A stretch of DNA of 64,000 nt from positions 29,329 to 93,328 of the forward strand of contig NZXU01000005.1 of the NCBI GenBank assembly GCA_002698425.1, written 5' to 3'. Origin of the DNA: Ahrensia sp. (GTDB lineage Bacteria > Pseudomonadota > Alphaproteobacteria > Rhizobiales > Rhizobiaceae). The position numbers and the translations under genes are program-made. The notes below the pieces were generated by a model, which had not been told where the DNA came from, did not search any database, and was given only the letters and a program-made list of their open reading frames with translations. Positions 35,095 through 44,762 of this stretch are shown in pieces; the stretch's first letter is position 1, and every line of letters begins with the position of its first letter.

Positions 35095-35454
35095 ATGTCG
35101 AGCCGTTTGACGTCGGCGATTTTCGTTTCGGCCCTGATCCGCCGCGTCAATGGCGAGGGCGGGTTCGCGGCCGTCGTGCGGCACGGATCCGACGAAGCCG
35201 GCGCGATCTTCATCTGCGTTCCGGGCGGTTTCGGCGAGGGCGCGACGCTCTATGCCCAGGCGCCGCAAGTCCTCATTGCCGAACGGGACGCGCCGCCATC
35301 CGGCGGGCGGTTGTTCGAAAAGATCGCGGACGGGCTGTCGCCGGACGAACTCGACGCGAAGTTCGAGCGGGAGGCCCGCCTCGACCCGGATTTCTGGGTG
35401 GTCGAGCTGGAATTGTTCGGCCGGTCGGCCTCGGATTACTTCGATATCGCCTGA
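35095..35454 (+). CDS. DUF1491 family protein
   Basis: A 119-residue cytoplasmic protein, recognised as DUF1491 from SAIFVSALIRRVNGEGGFAAVV at the start (split: SAIFVSALIRR, GGFAAVV) and DPDFWVVELE near the C-terminus. Small alpha/beta proteins restricted to alphaproteobacteria, function unknown. It follows the peptidoglycan-binding gene by 26 nt and is probably the last gene of that operon. Convergent with the DUF2336 gene. Confidence 0.88.
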   Translation: MSSRLTSAIFVSALIRRVNGEGGFAAVVRHGSDEAGAIFICVPGGFGEGATLYAQAPQVLIAERDAPPSGGRLFEKIADGLSPDELDAKFEREARLDPDFWVVELELFGRSASDYFDIA

Positions 35455-35459
35455 ACCGG

Positions 35460-36401
35460 TCAGGCGACTTTCATGATGCTTTCGTGAACGATGTTGGCGC
35501 GCTCCTCGTCCGGCGATCCGGGATCGTTGGCGGACAGCGCTTCGCGCGCCAGCGCCAGGAGGTCGTCGCTTCGCCATGACCAGACCTTGTGGACGGCCTG
35601 TTCTGTCGTGATTTCCTTATAGACCGCCTCGAAACGGGCGATGACATCGCGATCTCCGGCCAGATCGGGGGCCAGCGCGGTGAAAATCTTCAGCCCGTCC
35701 TCGACGGACGCGCCGACGAAACGCAGCATGTAGATCAGGTTACGCGAGGTCGGATTGCTGCACAGGCCCGCGGCACTGACCCGCGTGATGGCGAGCGCGT
35801 CGGAGACGGTCTCATGCAGGACGGTCGGATCGGGATCGCGCGCCGCCGACACGATCTCGTCGATCGACATGGCGATGGTGGGTTCGGCATGGGCAGCGAG
35901 GTCCCCGTGAAGCTCGTCGCGGAACTGCGCGAAGGAGTCTTCCTGCTCGCGCGGCAGCGGGCTTTTCAGCTTCTGGCGCAGATCGAGCGCACGATCGACG
36001 CCCTCATTTTCCAGCATGCGCAGCGCATTGACGACCGGCCTTTCCAGATCGGTGCGCCGGGCGATCGCGCGGGCATGATCGGGGCTGCGCTGCGACAGGA
36101 TCGCCATCAGTTCCGACGCGGTCAGCAATGGGCAGCGTGTCAGGATCGGCGAGGAGATGCTGACCGGATAATCGCAGAGCGCCAACAGAAGCGGCTTCGG
36201 CGCGGCGTCGGTCACCGCGAGCAGGGAAGCGATTTCGCGCCGGCTGTCGTCGTTGAGCGATTTCAGCAGGGGCAGGACGAGATCGGCCAGGCGCGTCGCG
36301 TCCGCCTTTCCCGGTCTCGGCATGGTACAGAAGTCGCGCACCGCCGTGACAGCGATCCCGTTGTTGTCGAATGCTTCAAGGGTTTCAGTGATTTGGGTCA
36401 T
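35460..36401 (-). CDS. DUF2336 domain protein
   Basis: A 313-residue all-helical soluble protein with HEAT-like repeats, a pattern of DUF2336 (VSISSPILTRCPLLTASELM is typical, near residues 80-100). Function unknown; DUF2336 proteins of alphaproteobacteria are sometimes tied to cell-cycle control. The start is uncertain: ATG codons at 36401, 36419, 36428 and 36449 are in frame and none has a strong ribosome-binding site. A CtrA-like box is at 36454-36469. Divergent from the small gene at 36520. Confidence 0.82.
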   Translation of the reverse strand: MTQITETLEAFDNNGIAVTAVRDFCTMPRPGKADATRLADLVLPLLKSLNDDSRREIASLLAVTDAAPKPLLLALCDYPVSISSPILTRCPLLTASELMAILSQRSPDHARAIARRTDLERPVVNALRMLENEGVDRALDLRQKLKSPLPREQEDSFAQFRDELHGDLAAHAEPTIAMSIDEIVSAARDPDPTVLHETVSDALAITRVSAAGLCSNPTSRNLIYMLRFVGASVEDGLKIFTALAPDLAGDRDVIARFEAVYKEITTEQAVHKVWSWRSDDLLALAREALSANDPGSPDEERANIVHESIMKVA

Positions 36402-36453
36402 GACCGGCGCCCGCTTCATGATTGACATGACGGCGAGCCTAGACACCAAAGCG

Positions 36454-36469
36454 TTAGCAAGTTGTTAAC
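36454..36469. promoter_or_regulatory. CtrA-like box
   Basis: TTAG-N7-TTAAC, one mismatch from the CtrA consensus TTAA-N7-TTAAC, in the divergent region between the DUF2336 gene and the small gene at 36520. Confidence 0.4.
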
Positions 36470-36519
36470 CATGAAATGTCAGGTCTATTCCGTCGCATTC
36501 AGCGAGCGAGGAAAAGGAC

Positions 36520-36705
36520 ATGGCACAGGTTGTCGCGTTCGACGCATTCGCTCCGCGTATCGCCCGCCGTCAGAAAACGGCGAACCGGGCGAATGGAGAC
36601 AGCGTTTTCGGTAAGGTGATCCTGTTCACGGGCGTCTGGCACGAACGTGTCGAACGGTCGGAGTCCGTCAAGGACGGAAACAGGGTTCGCAAACCAAAGA
36701 AATAG
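36520..36705 (+). CDS. Small basic hypothetical protein, 61 residues
   Basis: The frame encodes a 61-residue basic protein (MAQVVAFDAFAPRIARRQ...KPKK) with no signal peptide, Cys or recognised domain. The coding call rests on the excellent ribosome-binding site GAGGAAAAGGAC before the ATG and on the divergent promoter region upstream. A basic tail suggests nucleic acid contact, but this is only composition. Confidence 0.6.
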   Translation: MAQVVAFDAFAPRIARRQKTANRANGDSVFGKVILFTGVWHERVERSESVKDGNRVRKPKK

Positions 36706-36739
36706 CCAACCCGGCATTGTTTATGGACCGGTGACCTTT

Positions 36740-36763
36740 CCGATCATGATTCACCATGATCGG
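36740..36763. repeat. Inverted repeat between convergent genes
   Basis: CCGATCATG (36740-36748) / CATGATCGG (36755-36763), perfect 9-bp arms with a 6-nt loop, and no T-run on either side. Possible Rho-assisted end or transcript-stabilising hairpin. Confidence 0.45.
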
Positions 36764-36771
36764 GGACCGGC

Positions 36772-37320
36772 CTAGAGCGGGGTGGAGACGCATTCGACGC
36801 GGTCGATGAAGTCCCGGACAACGGGTTCATAGGTTTCATCGGGCCGGAATACCCTCAGCACCGCGAAACCTTCCGCGCGGTTTGCCTCGGTTAGCACCGC
36901 ATTGGCGAATTCCGGGCGCGACGCCTGCTGCAGGAAGCGCATCTGCAGGGGCAGGGCGATAACGAGATCGAGGTTCTCCGAGGCGACGATCCTGTCATTG
37001 GCGGAAAAGACGATCCGTCCGAGATCGTCGAACACGGCGACGGACCAGAAATCGCCGGTCGGCGGCGCGGTGATCGAGAAGACCCCATTCGTCAGGTCGT
37101 AGCGGCACGCCATGACTGCGAACATCGGATCCAGCGTCCGCGCCGCCGACAGTTCGACGCCGTTGCGGTCGAACCGGATCGGCTCGTTCTCGGTGCCCTT
37201 TGCCTCGATCTGCTGCCAGACATCGTTTTCGGAGAGCTGGGGCAACATCAGAACGATCGCGAGATGAACGATCGCCGCCCCGACGATCCCCACCAATGTC
37301 GCGTAGATGAACCGGGCCAT
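36772..37320 (-). CDS. DUF1254-type membrane-anchored protein
   Basis: A 182-residue protein with one N-terminal helix (about 5-27) and a globular part of the short DUF1254 type found in rhizobia, with DPMFAVMACRYDLTNG, TGDFWSVAVFDDLGR, and VFRPDETYEPVV. It directly follows the DUF1214 gene without a gap; the two are nearly always paired. Function unknown; probably a periplasmic envelope protein. Confidence 0.82.
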   Translation of the reverse strand: MARFIYATLVGIVGAAIVHLAIVLMLPQLSENDVWQQIEAKGTENEPIRFDRNGVELSAARTLDPMFAVMACRYDLTNGVFSITAPPTGDFWSVAVFDDLGRIVFSANDRIVASENLDLVIALPLQMRFLQQASRPEFANAVLTEANRAEGFAVLRVFRPDETYEPVVRDFIDRVECVSTPL

Positions 37321-37902
37321 CTAGGAGCATCCGAGATTCTTGATGGACGGCATGCGCAGGTCCGTCAGGCCGGTATCGCTGCCGATCGACGTGTCGTAGA
37401 GCGACAGGCCGAGCGCGAAGGGGCCGCTCGATCCGGCATAGAGCCAGTTGCCGGGCTGCGGCAGCGGGGCGATCCTGATGTCGAAATCGCCGCTCCTGAA
37501 GCGCAGGATCGAGCGCGAATGCAACGCGACGGGTGTGCCTTCTGTCGGGGCCTGCAAAGGCTCGCCGCCGCGCAGCACGGTAAGCGTCCACAGCCGCGCG
37601 CCCGGCGTGTCGCCCTCGACCGCATAGATACAGCGCGCATTCAGCGTGCCGCCGTCGTCATCGGCGTTGCGCACGAAGGCCACGCCCTCGGCCGCCGCGA
37701 GAGGCAGGCCGCCCGAACGGGCGAAATAGGCCTGGGAATAGGGATCGGGACTGTCGGCCCCGACGCCCGGATTGGCGTCCCACCCGTTGATCTCCAACTC
37801 GCCGAACAGCGGATAATGCCCGGTCGCCCAGACGGCGGAGCCGATGCCGAGCACAAGCGCGAGAGCGACGCCGTAGAGCAGGGTGGAAAGTTCACGGATC
37901 AT
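37321..37902 (-). CDS. DUF1214 domain protein
   Basis: A 193-residue protein with one N-terminal helix (about 8-27) and a periplasmic DUF1214 domain: SPDPYSQAYFARSGGLPLA, ARLWTLTVLRGGEPL, and a C-terminal GLSLYDTSIGSD stretch. DUF1214 and DUF1254 also occur as two parts of longer proteins in other bacteria, here split in two genes in tandem. Function unknown. Located downstream of the PBP1A gene by 50 nt and so may be co-transcribed with it. Confidence 0.83.
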   Translation of the reverse strand: MIRELSTLLYGVALALVLGIGSAVWATGHYPLFGELEINGWDANPGVGADSPDPYSQAYFARSGGLPLAAAEGVAFVRNADDDGGTLNARCIYAVEGDTPGARLWTLTVLRGGEPLQAPTEGTPVALHSRSILRFRSGDFDIRIAPLPQPGNWLYAGSSGPFALGLSLYDTSIGSDTGLTDLRMPSIKNLGCS

Positions 37903-37952
37903 GATCGTGTTGTGCCGGAACGAGACAGGAAATCAACTGGAAGCTGACGGGA

Positions 37953-40121
37953 TCACCGGTTTCGCGTGCTCGCGACGGTGAGATTGTCCGTGTTGAGCGG
38001 TTTGGCCCGCTCCAGCCGGTCGCCCAGTTGTTTCAGGAAATCGGACATCGTGCCCGACAGGACGCGTGGCCGGTCGCCCTTTCCGGCCGCGTCGGCGATA
38101 GCATCGTCGGAATTCTTCGGTTCGGCGTTTTCGGGCTGTGGAACGCCGGGAATGGGCAGGAGGTCTATCCCGGTATGGGCGAACTCCATGATTCGCTGCC
38201 ATGTCATGGCGGGGAGGCTGCCGCCGGTGAGCCGGTTGGTTGGCTGGTAGTTGTCGTTGCCGTACCAGACCGCGGCGGTGTAGTTGCCGGTGTAGCCGAC
38301 GAACCAGGCGTCGCGGTAGGATTGGGTCGTGCCGGTCTTGCCCGCCGCCGTGGTCATCTTCAGGTCGGCGCGACGGCCGGTTCCCCATTTCGGGACATTG
38401 GCGAGCATCTGGTTGATGTAGAGCGCGGTCTGTTCGGAAATGACCCGATCGCCGACGAAGTCCGAATCTTCATGCTTGTAGAGCACGTCGCCCGCCGTGC
38501 TGAGGATCTGGGTGAAGCCGTGGCGGCGATGCGCATAGCCGCCGGAGGCGAAGGTGAGATAACCGGTTGCCTGGTCCAGCACCGTGATGCCCGATGTGCC
38601 GAGCACCATCGTGTGGTGTTTGATGATCGGTGAGGTGATGCCCATCGCATGCGTCAGCTCGACGATCTTTTCGGTGCCTTTCAGATAGTCGCGCGCGAGA
38701 AGCACCGGGACGGTGTTGATCGACTTGGCGAGCGCCGTCGCCAGCGTCACGCGGCCGCGAAACGAGCGGCCGTAATTCTTCGGCGACCAGCCGCGCCAGG
38801 TGACCGGCCCGTCGCGCACGACGCTTTCCGGCGTCAGGTCCGAGTTCTCGAGCGTCGCCGCGTAGACATAGGGCTTGAAGGAGGAGCCGGCCTGGCGTTC
38901 CGCCGCCGTCGCGCGGTTGAACTGGCTTTCGCCATAATCCCGGCCGCCGACCAGCGCCCGCACGGCGCCATCGTTCTCGATGAGCACCACGGCCGATTCC
39001 GAGACGTTGTACTGCTTGCCATTCTGGCGAAGGAAGAATTCGATCGATTCCTCGGAGGCGCGCTGCAGGTCGCGGTCGAGCGTCGTGCGCACCGTGATCG
39101 ACCGGTTCGGCAGATGCTGGGCGATCATGAAGGTCTTCACTTCGTCGAAGGCCCAGTCGAGGAAATAATCCGGGCTCTCGGACGGATCGCGAAGCACGAC
39201 ATCGGCCGGATGGCGGCGCGCGCCGGTGACCTGGCCTTCGGTCATGAACTCGCCCTGCACCATGTTGGTCAGCACCTCGTTGGCGCGGGCGCGGGCCGCC
39301 GGCAGGTTGATATGCGGCGCGTATTTCGCCGGCGCCTTGAACAGGCCCGCCAGCATGGCGCTTTCCGCCAGGTTGACGTCGCGCACATCCTTGCCGAAAT
39401 AGAACTCCGCCGCCGCCGCGACGCCGAACGTGCCGCCGCCCATATAGGCGCGGTCGAGATAGAGCTTGAGGATTTCCTCCTTGGAGAGGTTCGCCTCCAG
39501 CCACAGCGACAGGAAGGCCTCCTTGATCTTGCGCTCCAGCGACTGCTCGGGCGTCAGGAACAGGTTCTTGGCGAGCTGCTGCGTGATCGTCGAACCGCCC
39601 TGCACGACCGTCCCGGCGCGGGCGTTCTCGCTCATCGCGCGGACGAGGCCGACGACGTCGATCCCGTAATGATCGAAGAAGCGCCGGTCCTCCGTCGCGA
39701 GCACCGACTTGATCAGGTAATCGGGCAGTTCGTCGATCGGCACCGCATCCGAATGCAGGATGCCGCGCTTGCCGATCTCGTTGCCGTAGCGGTCCAGGAA
39801 GGTGACCGCGAATTCGTCCTGCTCGCGCCAGTTGGCGGAGATTTCCTCGGAAGCGGGCAGGGCCAGCGTCAGCATGACGACGAGGCCGGCCGCGCCGAGC
39901 GTGGCGCTTTCGCCGAGGATCTCGACGAAGAAACGCTTGATGCCGCGGGCGCGGAAGCGGCGCGAGAAGATGATGATCTCCTCCCAGATCTCGCCGGCCG
40001 CGAACCGCGACTCGTAGAGATTGGAATCGATCCAGGCGTCGATCTCGAGCAGGAACGAGCGCTTCCTCAGCCGAGGCTTCGCCTTTTCATCGCTGCTCTT
40101 CTTTCCAAACGGATTTTTCAT
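37953..40121 (-). CDS. Class A penicillin-binding protein (PBP1A family)
   Basis: A 722-residue bifunctional peptidoglycan synthase. A basic cytoplasmic tail, one anchor helix (about 72-90), then a GT51 glycosyltransferase domain with the catalytic Glu144 in ATEDRRFFDHYGID, and a transpeptidase domain with Ser413 (SSFKP), SIN (KSINTVP) and KTGTTQSYRDAWF motifs. It polymerises glycan strands and cross-links them. Start at 40121 (MKNPFGKK) is preferred, with a weak GGCGG site upstream. It resembles the PbpC/Pbp1a2 branch by its long basic N-terminus. Confidence 0.93.
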   Translation of the reverse strand: MKNPFGKKSSDEKAKPRLRKRSFLLEIDAWIDSNLYESRFAAGEIWEEIIIFSRRFRARGIKRFFVEILGESATLGAAGLVVMLTLALPASEEISANWREQDEFAVTFLDRYGNEIGKRGILHSDAVPIDELPDYLIKSVLATEDRRFFDHYGIDVVGLVRAMSENARAGTVVQGGSTITQQLAKNLFLTPEQSLERKIKEAFLSLWLEANLSKEEILKLYLDRAYMGGGTFGVAAAAEFYFGKDVRDVNLAESAMLAGLFKAPAKYAPHINLPAARARANEVLTNMVQGEFMTEGQVTGARRHPADVVLRDPSESPDYFLDWAFDEVKTFMIAQHLPNRSITVRTTLDRDLQRASEESIEFFLRQNGKQYNVSESAVVLIENDGAVRALVGGRDYGESQFNRATAAERQAGSSFKPYVYAATLENSDLTPESVVRDGPVTWRGWSPKNYGRSFRGRVTLATALAKSINTVPVLLARDYLKGTEKIVELTHAMGITSPIIKHHTMVLGTSGITVLDQATGYLTFASGGYAHRRHGFTQILSTAGDVLYKHEDSDFVGDRVISEQTALYINQMLANVPKWGTGRRADLKMTTAAGKTGTTQSYRDAWFVGYTGNYTAAVWYGNDNYQPTNRLTGGSLPAMTWQRIMEFAHTGIDLLPIPGVPQPENAEPKNSDDAIADAAGKGDRPRVLSGTMSDFLKQLGDRLERAKPLNTDNLTVASTRNR

Positions 40122-40247
40122 TTCGCCGCCGGCAACCCGCACTCATCGCAATGCGGGCCGGGCCGCCTGCGCGGTTGCCGGACTCGCCCTGTGCTGCATG
40201 CCCCGGCTACTCATGCCGTATTTGCGCGGCGACCTCAAGACTAGAAG

Positions 40248-40640
40248 TCAGTCCTGGTGTGTATCCAGTTTACCCTGTTCCGCCTTGTGGAAGTACTGGC
40301 TGGACACCAGCCAGCCCTTGACCGGGCGGATCGGCAAGATGGCGAAGACGACGATCAGCGGAATCGCGATGATCGCGGTCAGCCAGTAGGACACGCCGAT
40401 GCCGAGCACCAGCCACAAGACGATGCCGAGGATCGGCACCGAAGCGATCAGCATGACGAAGAAGGCCGGGCCGTCGGCGGCGTCTGCGAAGGTGAGGTCC
40501 AGGCCGCAGACCTCGCACCGGTCCTTCAAGCTGAGGAAGCCCTTGAAGATGGAGCCCTGGCCGCAACGCGGGCACTTGCCGGACGGGCCGGTCGTCATCG
40601 GGGGAAGGGGCGGGTAGTCGTCTCTGTCACGCGCGTTCAT
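40248..40640 (-). CDS. DUF983 membrane protein with zinc ribbon
   Basis: A 130-residue protein. N-terminal CPRCGQGSIF and CEVCGLDL make a Cys4 zinc-ribbon-like site, followed by two membrane helices separated by a short loop. DUF983 proteins are common in alphaproteobacteria, sometimes near cytochrome oxidase assembly genes, and have no known reaction. GGAGACCCCG before the ATG at 40640 decides the start. Confidence 0.88.
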   Translation of the reverse strand: MNARDRDDYPPLPPMTTGPSGKCPRCGQGSIFKGFLSLKDRCEVCGLDLTFADAADGPAFFVMLIASVPILGIVLWLVLGIGVSYWLTAIIAIPLIVVFAILPIRPVKGWLVSSQYFHKAEQGKLDTHQD

Positions 40641-40908
40641 CGGGGTCTCCATTCGAACCGTCACATAGCGCATCGGAGCGGGGAAGGGGAGCGGCGGAAG
40701 GTCGCGCAGGGCGCGGCGGGGGGAAGGCTGTCAGGACGGCTCTGCGCCCTCGATCGAGACGATGGATCGAGAGATCGACCGTCCTAGTAGCCGACATTCT
40801 GATCTGCTCATTACGGTCGATCAGCTCCGAGCGGTCGTACTGACCGGGATCGCCAAGAACGCTATACAGCATTTCGCGCGAGCAGATTCGAAGATGCCTC
40901 GATCCCGT

Positions 40909-41832
40909 TCAGATCACCCAGGCCATGGATGGGTCAACGGTCGAGCAGTAGTGCACTGCGCACTTTCTCGCTCGCTCGACCACGCGGCGTATCAGGTCGT
41001 GTTCTGTGGCCGTCTGATAGGTTCCGATAATCGGCATCGGCGGAAACCGTTTGGATACATGCATGGTGTGCAAGAGACCCATCTTGAGTTCGCGGGCGAT
41101 GGTCACGGTCGGGATTGCGCCGACGCCATAGCCTTCGATCAGGAGGTTGATGATCGAATACAGCGAATTGGAACTCGTCAGCTTGCCGGCCAGTACCTGT
41201 TCGTCCTGAAAATAGGGCGCGATCATCCGATAAGGCGGCGTGTCTTTCGGGAACGAGATGATCTCGAGTTGGGCAATATCGTCGACGCTGTAGGTCCGGT
41301 CCGGATCGACGATCCTCGGCGATCCCGCCCAGCTCATCTGGAGAATACAGGAGGTAAAGGAACGAAAGTTGTCGCCGATCACCGAGTCCAGGGCAAAGAT
41401 GGCGTCGAATTCTCCCTTGTGCATCCCGTCAACGAGATTCTTGGTGCTCTCGATCGTCAGTTCCAGCCTCAGCGTCGGGAACATGACATGCAAATCCTCG
41501 ACGAACGGGGTCATCCAGGTCGAAGAAACCGAGTCGATCGCTCCGATCCGGATGACTTTCGTCGCGGCTTTTCCCTGGTCCAGTTCCTCCTTGAGGGTGT
41601 CGTAGCTGGCCAGAATGTGACGGAAGGCCTCGAGCGTCCGCTCACCTTCGGGTGTCAGGCTGAATTCTCCGCCGCTTCGATGTATCAGCTTTTGGCCCAA
41701 CTCCTCTTCGATGGCTCCGAGCCTGAAGGAAATCGCCGGCTGGGTCGTGTGCAGTTCCTGCGCGGCGCGGCCGAAATGCCGATGCCGCGCCAGAACCACG
41801 AAGCTGGTCATGTCGATCAAGCGCATGACCAT
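40909..41832 (-). CDS. LysR family transcriptional regulator
   Basis: A 307-residue LTTR. The winged helix is at about residues 5-62 (HFGRAAQELHTTQPAISFRL) and the LysR_substrate domain follows. It is the last gene on the minus strand after the polyamine-type ABC transporter and is the probable regulator of that operon, 230 nt past its ATPase gene. Base use is slightly less G+C-rich than neighbours, with unusual codons near the C-terminus. Start could also be 41826 (MRLIDM). Confidence 0.92.
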   Translation of the reverse strand: MVMRLIDMTSFVVLARHRHFGRAAQELHTTQPAISFRLGAIEEELGQKLIHRSGGEFSLTPEGERTLEAFRHILASYDTLKEELDQGKAATKVIRIGAIDSVSSTWMTPFVEDLHVMFPTLRLELTIESTKNLVDGMHKGEFDAIFALDSVIGDNFRSFTSCILQMSWAGSPRIVDPDRTYSVDDIAQLEIISFPKDTPPYRMIAPYFQDEQVLAGKLTSSNSLYSIINLLIEGYGVGAIPTVTIARELKMGLLHTMHVSKRFPPMPIIGTYQTATEHDLIRRVVERARKCAVHYCSTVDPSMAWVI

Positions 41833-42062
41833 GGTTTAGCCAGTTGTCCCTGTCCGCCAAAGCGCTTTTTGCGGGCTGTCAGAGACGATCATGAAATGGC
41901 GCGCCTGGGTATGATCCAACAGCGATTGCGGAGCCGCTTTTCAAAATCCGTCATTGCGTCACTCCGATGACTGCTGAAAGCCCACCGACACCGCCCCGGC
42001 GAACCGGACTGCGGGTCCCCGGCCGATACGCACGACCCAAGCGAGGCCGGTGGCGCCTGGCC

Positions 42063-43112
42063 TTATTGTTCCGAGAGAACCCGCATGCGCTCCGGTGCTA
42101 CCGAAATCCCCACCTTGTCGCCGCCTTCGTAGACTGGCTCGGTGCCTGAAAGGACGCGGATTTCGGTTCCGCCGACGCGTATGACGTAGCGGTTTCGCGC
42201 GCCCAGGTAGATGCGGGCCAGCACCTCGCCGGCGAGCATGCCTTCACTCTCCGCGACGAGCGTGATGTCCTCCTGCCTGAGCGCGATGACGGCCGGGCCG
42301 CGGACCGCGACATCGGTCGACAATTCGAGCCTCTGACCGTCCGCGAGCCTCGCGATCGGGATGTCATCCGCCTGATCGACCTCGGCCGGCAGGAGATTCG
42401 CGGCCCCAAGGAAGTTCGACGCAAAACCGGTTGCGGGGCGCGCATAGATGTCTTCCGGCGCGCCTTCCTGTTCGATTTCACCGGCGTTGACGAGGACGAT
42501 CCGGTCGGAGAGGCTCAGCGCCTCCTCCTGATCATGCGTGACGAAGATCGTCGTCAGCCCCAGCCGCTTGTGGATCTGCATCAGTTCCACCTGCATGTCC
42601 TCGCGCAGCCGCGCGTCGAGATTGGACAGCGGCTCGTCCAGAAGCAGCACCTTGGGGCGCGAGACGATGGCGCGCGCCAGCGCCACCCGCTGCTGCTGGC
42701 CGCCGGAGAGTTGCGAGGGCTTGCGCTCCGCCATGTGCCCCAGTTGAACCGTCTCGAGCGCGTCGCGCACCTTTTCGGCCTGCTCTTCGCGGCTGCCGAT
42801 CCGGCGCATACGCAAGGGAAAACGCACATTCTCCGCGACGCTCAAATGCGGCAGCAGCGCATAGGACTGGAACATCATCGCGATGTCGCGTTTTTCGGGC
42901 GGAAGCCCCGTGACGTCGCGGCCGTCGATTTCCACCTTGCCGCTCGTCACGCCTTCCAGCCCCGCCACGATGCGCAGCAGCGTGGTCTTGCCACAGCCCG
43001 AGGCGCCAAGCAGACTGATGAACTCGCCCGAGTGGATGTCGACCGAGACGCCGTGCAATACTTCGGTCTGCCCGAAGGACTTGCGGATATCGGTGAGTCT
43101 GACGTCGGCCAT
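42063..43112 (-). CDS. ABC transporter ATP-binding protein (PotA-like)
   Basis: A 349-residue ATPase of a polyamine-type importer. Walker A GASGCGKT at 36-43, signature [14 protein letters not shown], Walker [14 protein letters not shown], and H-loop [10 protein letters not shown] are intact. The C-terminal 110 residues form the TOBE/MalK regulatory domain. Last gene of the DUF3830-SBP-permease-permease-ATPase set, 4 nt after the permease. Substrate could be putrescine, spermidine or another small cation or amide. Confidence 0.93.
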   Translation of the reverse strand: MADVRLTDIRKSFGQTEVLHGVSVDIHSGEFISLLGASGCGKTTLLRIVAGLEGVTSGKVEIDGRDVTGLPPEKRDIAMMFQSYALLPHLSVAENVRFPLRMRRIGSREEQAEKVRDALETVQLGHMAERKPSQLSGGQQQRVALARAIVSRPKVLLLDEPLSNLDARLREDMQVELMQIHKRLGLTTIFVTHDQEEALSLSDRIVLVNAGEIEQEGAPEDIYARPATGFASNFLGAANLLPAEVDQADDIPIARLADGQRLELSTDVAVRGPAVIALRQEDITLVAESEGMLAGEVLARIYLGARNRYVIRVGGTEIRVLSGTEPVYEGGDKVGISVAPERMRVLSEQ

Positions 43113-43116
43113 GGTC

Positions 43117-43920
43117 TTATGAACTCGCGAATTTCTGAACGCCGAGCAGGCGGTCGATGACGAGGATGAGGAAGATCGTGATGCCGATCATGATCGTCGA
43201 GACAGCAGCGACCGATGGGTCGGGGCTGAATTCGAGCTGGCCGTAGATCTGCACGGGCAGCGTTGTCATGCCCGGCTTGCGCAGGAACAGCGACAGGACA
43301 GCCTCGTCGAAGGAGATGTTGAAGGCAAAGAACGCGCCCGCGATCAAGCCCGGCCGGCATTGCGGGACAACGACCAGCCACAGTCTCTGCAGTCGGCCGG
43401 CGCCCATGGTCTGGGCGGCTTCCTCGAGGAACGGATCGGACTCCGACAGGACTGCAAGGGTCGTCCTCACCACGTAAGGCAGCGTTACGACCGTGTGCCC
43501 GATCCAGAGCGTCAGCATGGAAACCGCTCCAAAGAGCGTGCTCCACAACACAAGCATGCCGATGGCGTAGATGATCGTCGGCAAGACGAGCGGCGACAGG
43601 AAGAACGTGCCCAGCAGGTCGGCGAACGGGATGCCGCGCCGGTGGATGGCGATGGCCGCCGCGCCACCGATTACGGTGGCGGTCACCGTGACCAGAAGCG
43701 CGACCTGCAAGCTCAGGAAACCGGCGCTGAGATAGGCGTCCGATCCGAGCACCTCCCCGTACCAGCGCAGGGAAAATCCGGCGGGCGGAAACGCGATGAA
43801 CTGGCTTTCCGAGACCGAGACGCCGACGACGACGATCAAGGGCGCGAGCAGGAAGATGCCGGTGAGGAGGACGAAGACGATTGTCGCCGCGCGCGTCAGG
43901 GGCGAGATCGACCTAACCAT
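43117..43920 (-). CDS. ABC transporter permease (PotC-like)
   Basis: A 267-residue inner-membrane permease with six helices and the EAA loop EEAAQTMGAGRLQRLWLVVVP. Class of the CysTW type. It overlaps the upstream permease gene by 8 nt. Confidence 0.92.
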   Translation of the reverse strand: MVRSISPLTRAATIVFVLLTGIFLLAPLIVVVGVSVSESQFIAFPPAGFSLRWYGEVLGSDAYLSAGFLSLQVALLVTVTATVIGGAAAIAIHRRGIPFADLLGTFFLSPLVLPTIIYAIGMLVLWSTLFGAVSMLTLWIGHTVVTLPYVVRTTLAVLSESDPFLEEAAQTMGAGRLQRLWLVVVPQCRPGLIAGAFFAFNISFDEAVLSLFLRKPGMTTLPVQIYGQLEFSPDPSVAAVSTIMIGITIFLILVIDRLLGVQKFASS

Positions 43921-44737
43921 TGCGGCCTCCCTGCGCGAGGCGCGCGTAAGGCACGAGGATCAGCAGCACGCCGACGAAAAGAATAACGGCCTGCGCAGCC
44001 GCGAACGGCCAGTCCAGCGTCTGCGTCACCGACCGGTAGATCGACGCGGCCAGAACCTGGATGCGAGATCCGCCGAGCAGGTTCGGCGTGATGAACGAAC
44101 TCGCCGACAGCGTAAAGACAAGCAGCGATCCGGCGACGATGCCGGGAATGGCGAGCGGCAGCACCACCGTGCGCACCGCCGCGAAGAACGTGCACCCCAT
44201 GGTCCGCGCCGCCTCTTCCAGGCGCGTGTCGATGCGGGTGACCACGCCGAGGATCGACAGCGTCATGAAGGGCAGGAGCACCTGCACCATGCCAATGACA
44301 ATGGCGAGCTCTGTCTGCATGATGGCGTAGCTGCGCCCGACGAGCCCCATGCTGCGCAGCATCTCCGGCAACAGGCCGGACCGCGAAAGCAGCACCATCC
44401 AGCCGAATGTGCGGATGACCACGCTCGTCATGAGAGGCAGGATCACCATGACGATCAGCCACAAGCGCGTCCGCGGGCCGACATGCGCCATGATGTAGGC
44501 GAGCGGGAAACCGAGCGCGGCGCATATAATCGTGATGATCAGCGACAGGCGCACGGTGCGCCACAGGACATTGAGATAGTAGGGATCGCCCAGAAAGCGG
44601 GCAAAGTGTTCGAGTGTCGGCCCGTTTTCGCCCGATATCGAGAGCATCAGCATCTGGGCGATCGGCACGAAGAAGGCAAGTGCGAGCAGTAACAGGCCGG
44701 GCAGCACCAGCAGCGTGTTTTCCGCGCGGTCACTCAT
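43913..44737 (-). CDS. ABC transporter permease (PotB-like)
   Basis: A 274-residue inner-membrane permease with six helices and the EAA loop LEEAARTMGCTFFAAVRTVVLP-type segment (LEEAARTMG then AVRTVVLPL). Pairs with the PotC-like subunit. The SBP gene is upstream, separated by 73 nt that hold a long stem-loop. Confidence 0.92.
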   Translation of the reverse strand: MSDRAENTLLVLPGLLLLALAFFVPIAQMLMLSISGENGPTLEHFARFLGDPYYLNVLWRTVRLSLIITIICAALGFPLAYIMAHVGPRTRLWLIVMVILPLMTSVVIRTFGWMVLLSRSGLLPEMLRSMGLVGRSYAIMQTELAIVIGMVQVLLPFMTLSILGVVTRIDTRLEEAARTMGCTFFAAVRTVVLPLAIPGIVAGSLLVFTLSASSFITPNLLGGSRIQVLAASIYRSVTQTLDWPFAAAQAVILFVGVLLILVPYARLAQGGRNG

Positions 44738-44762
44738 GGATCAGGCTTCTTCCTCTCAGGCG

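Noticed and set aside
36740..36763. Intrinsic terminator
   Set aside because: Good stem, but no T-run on either strand.
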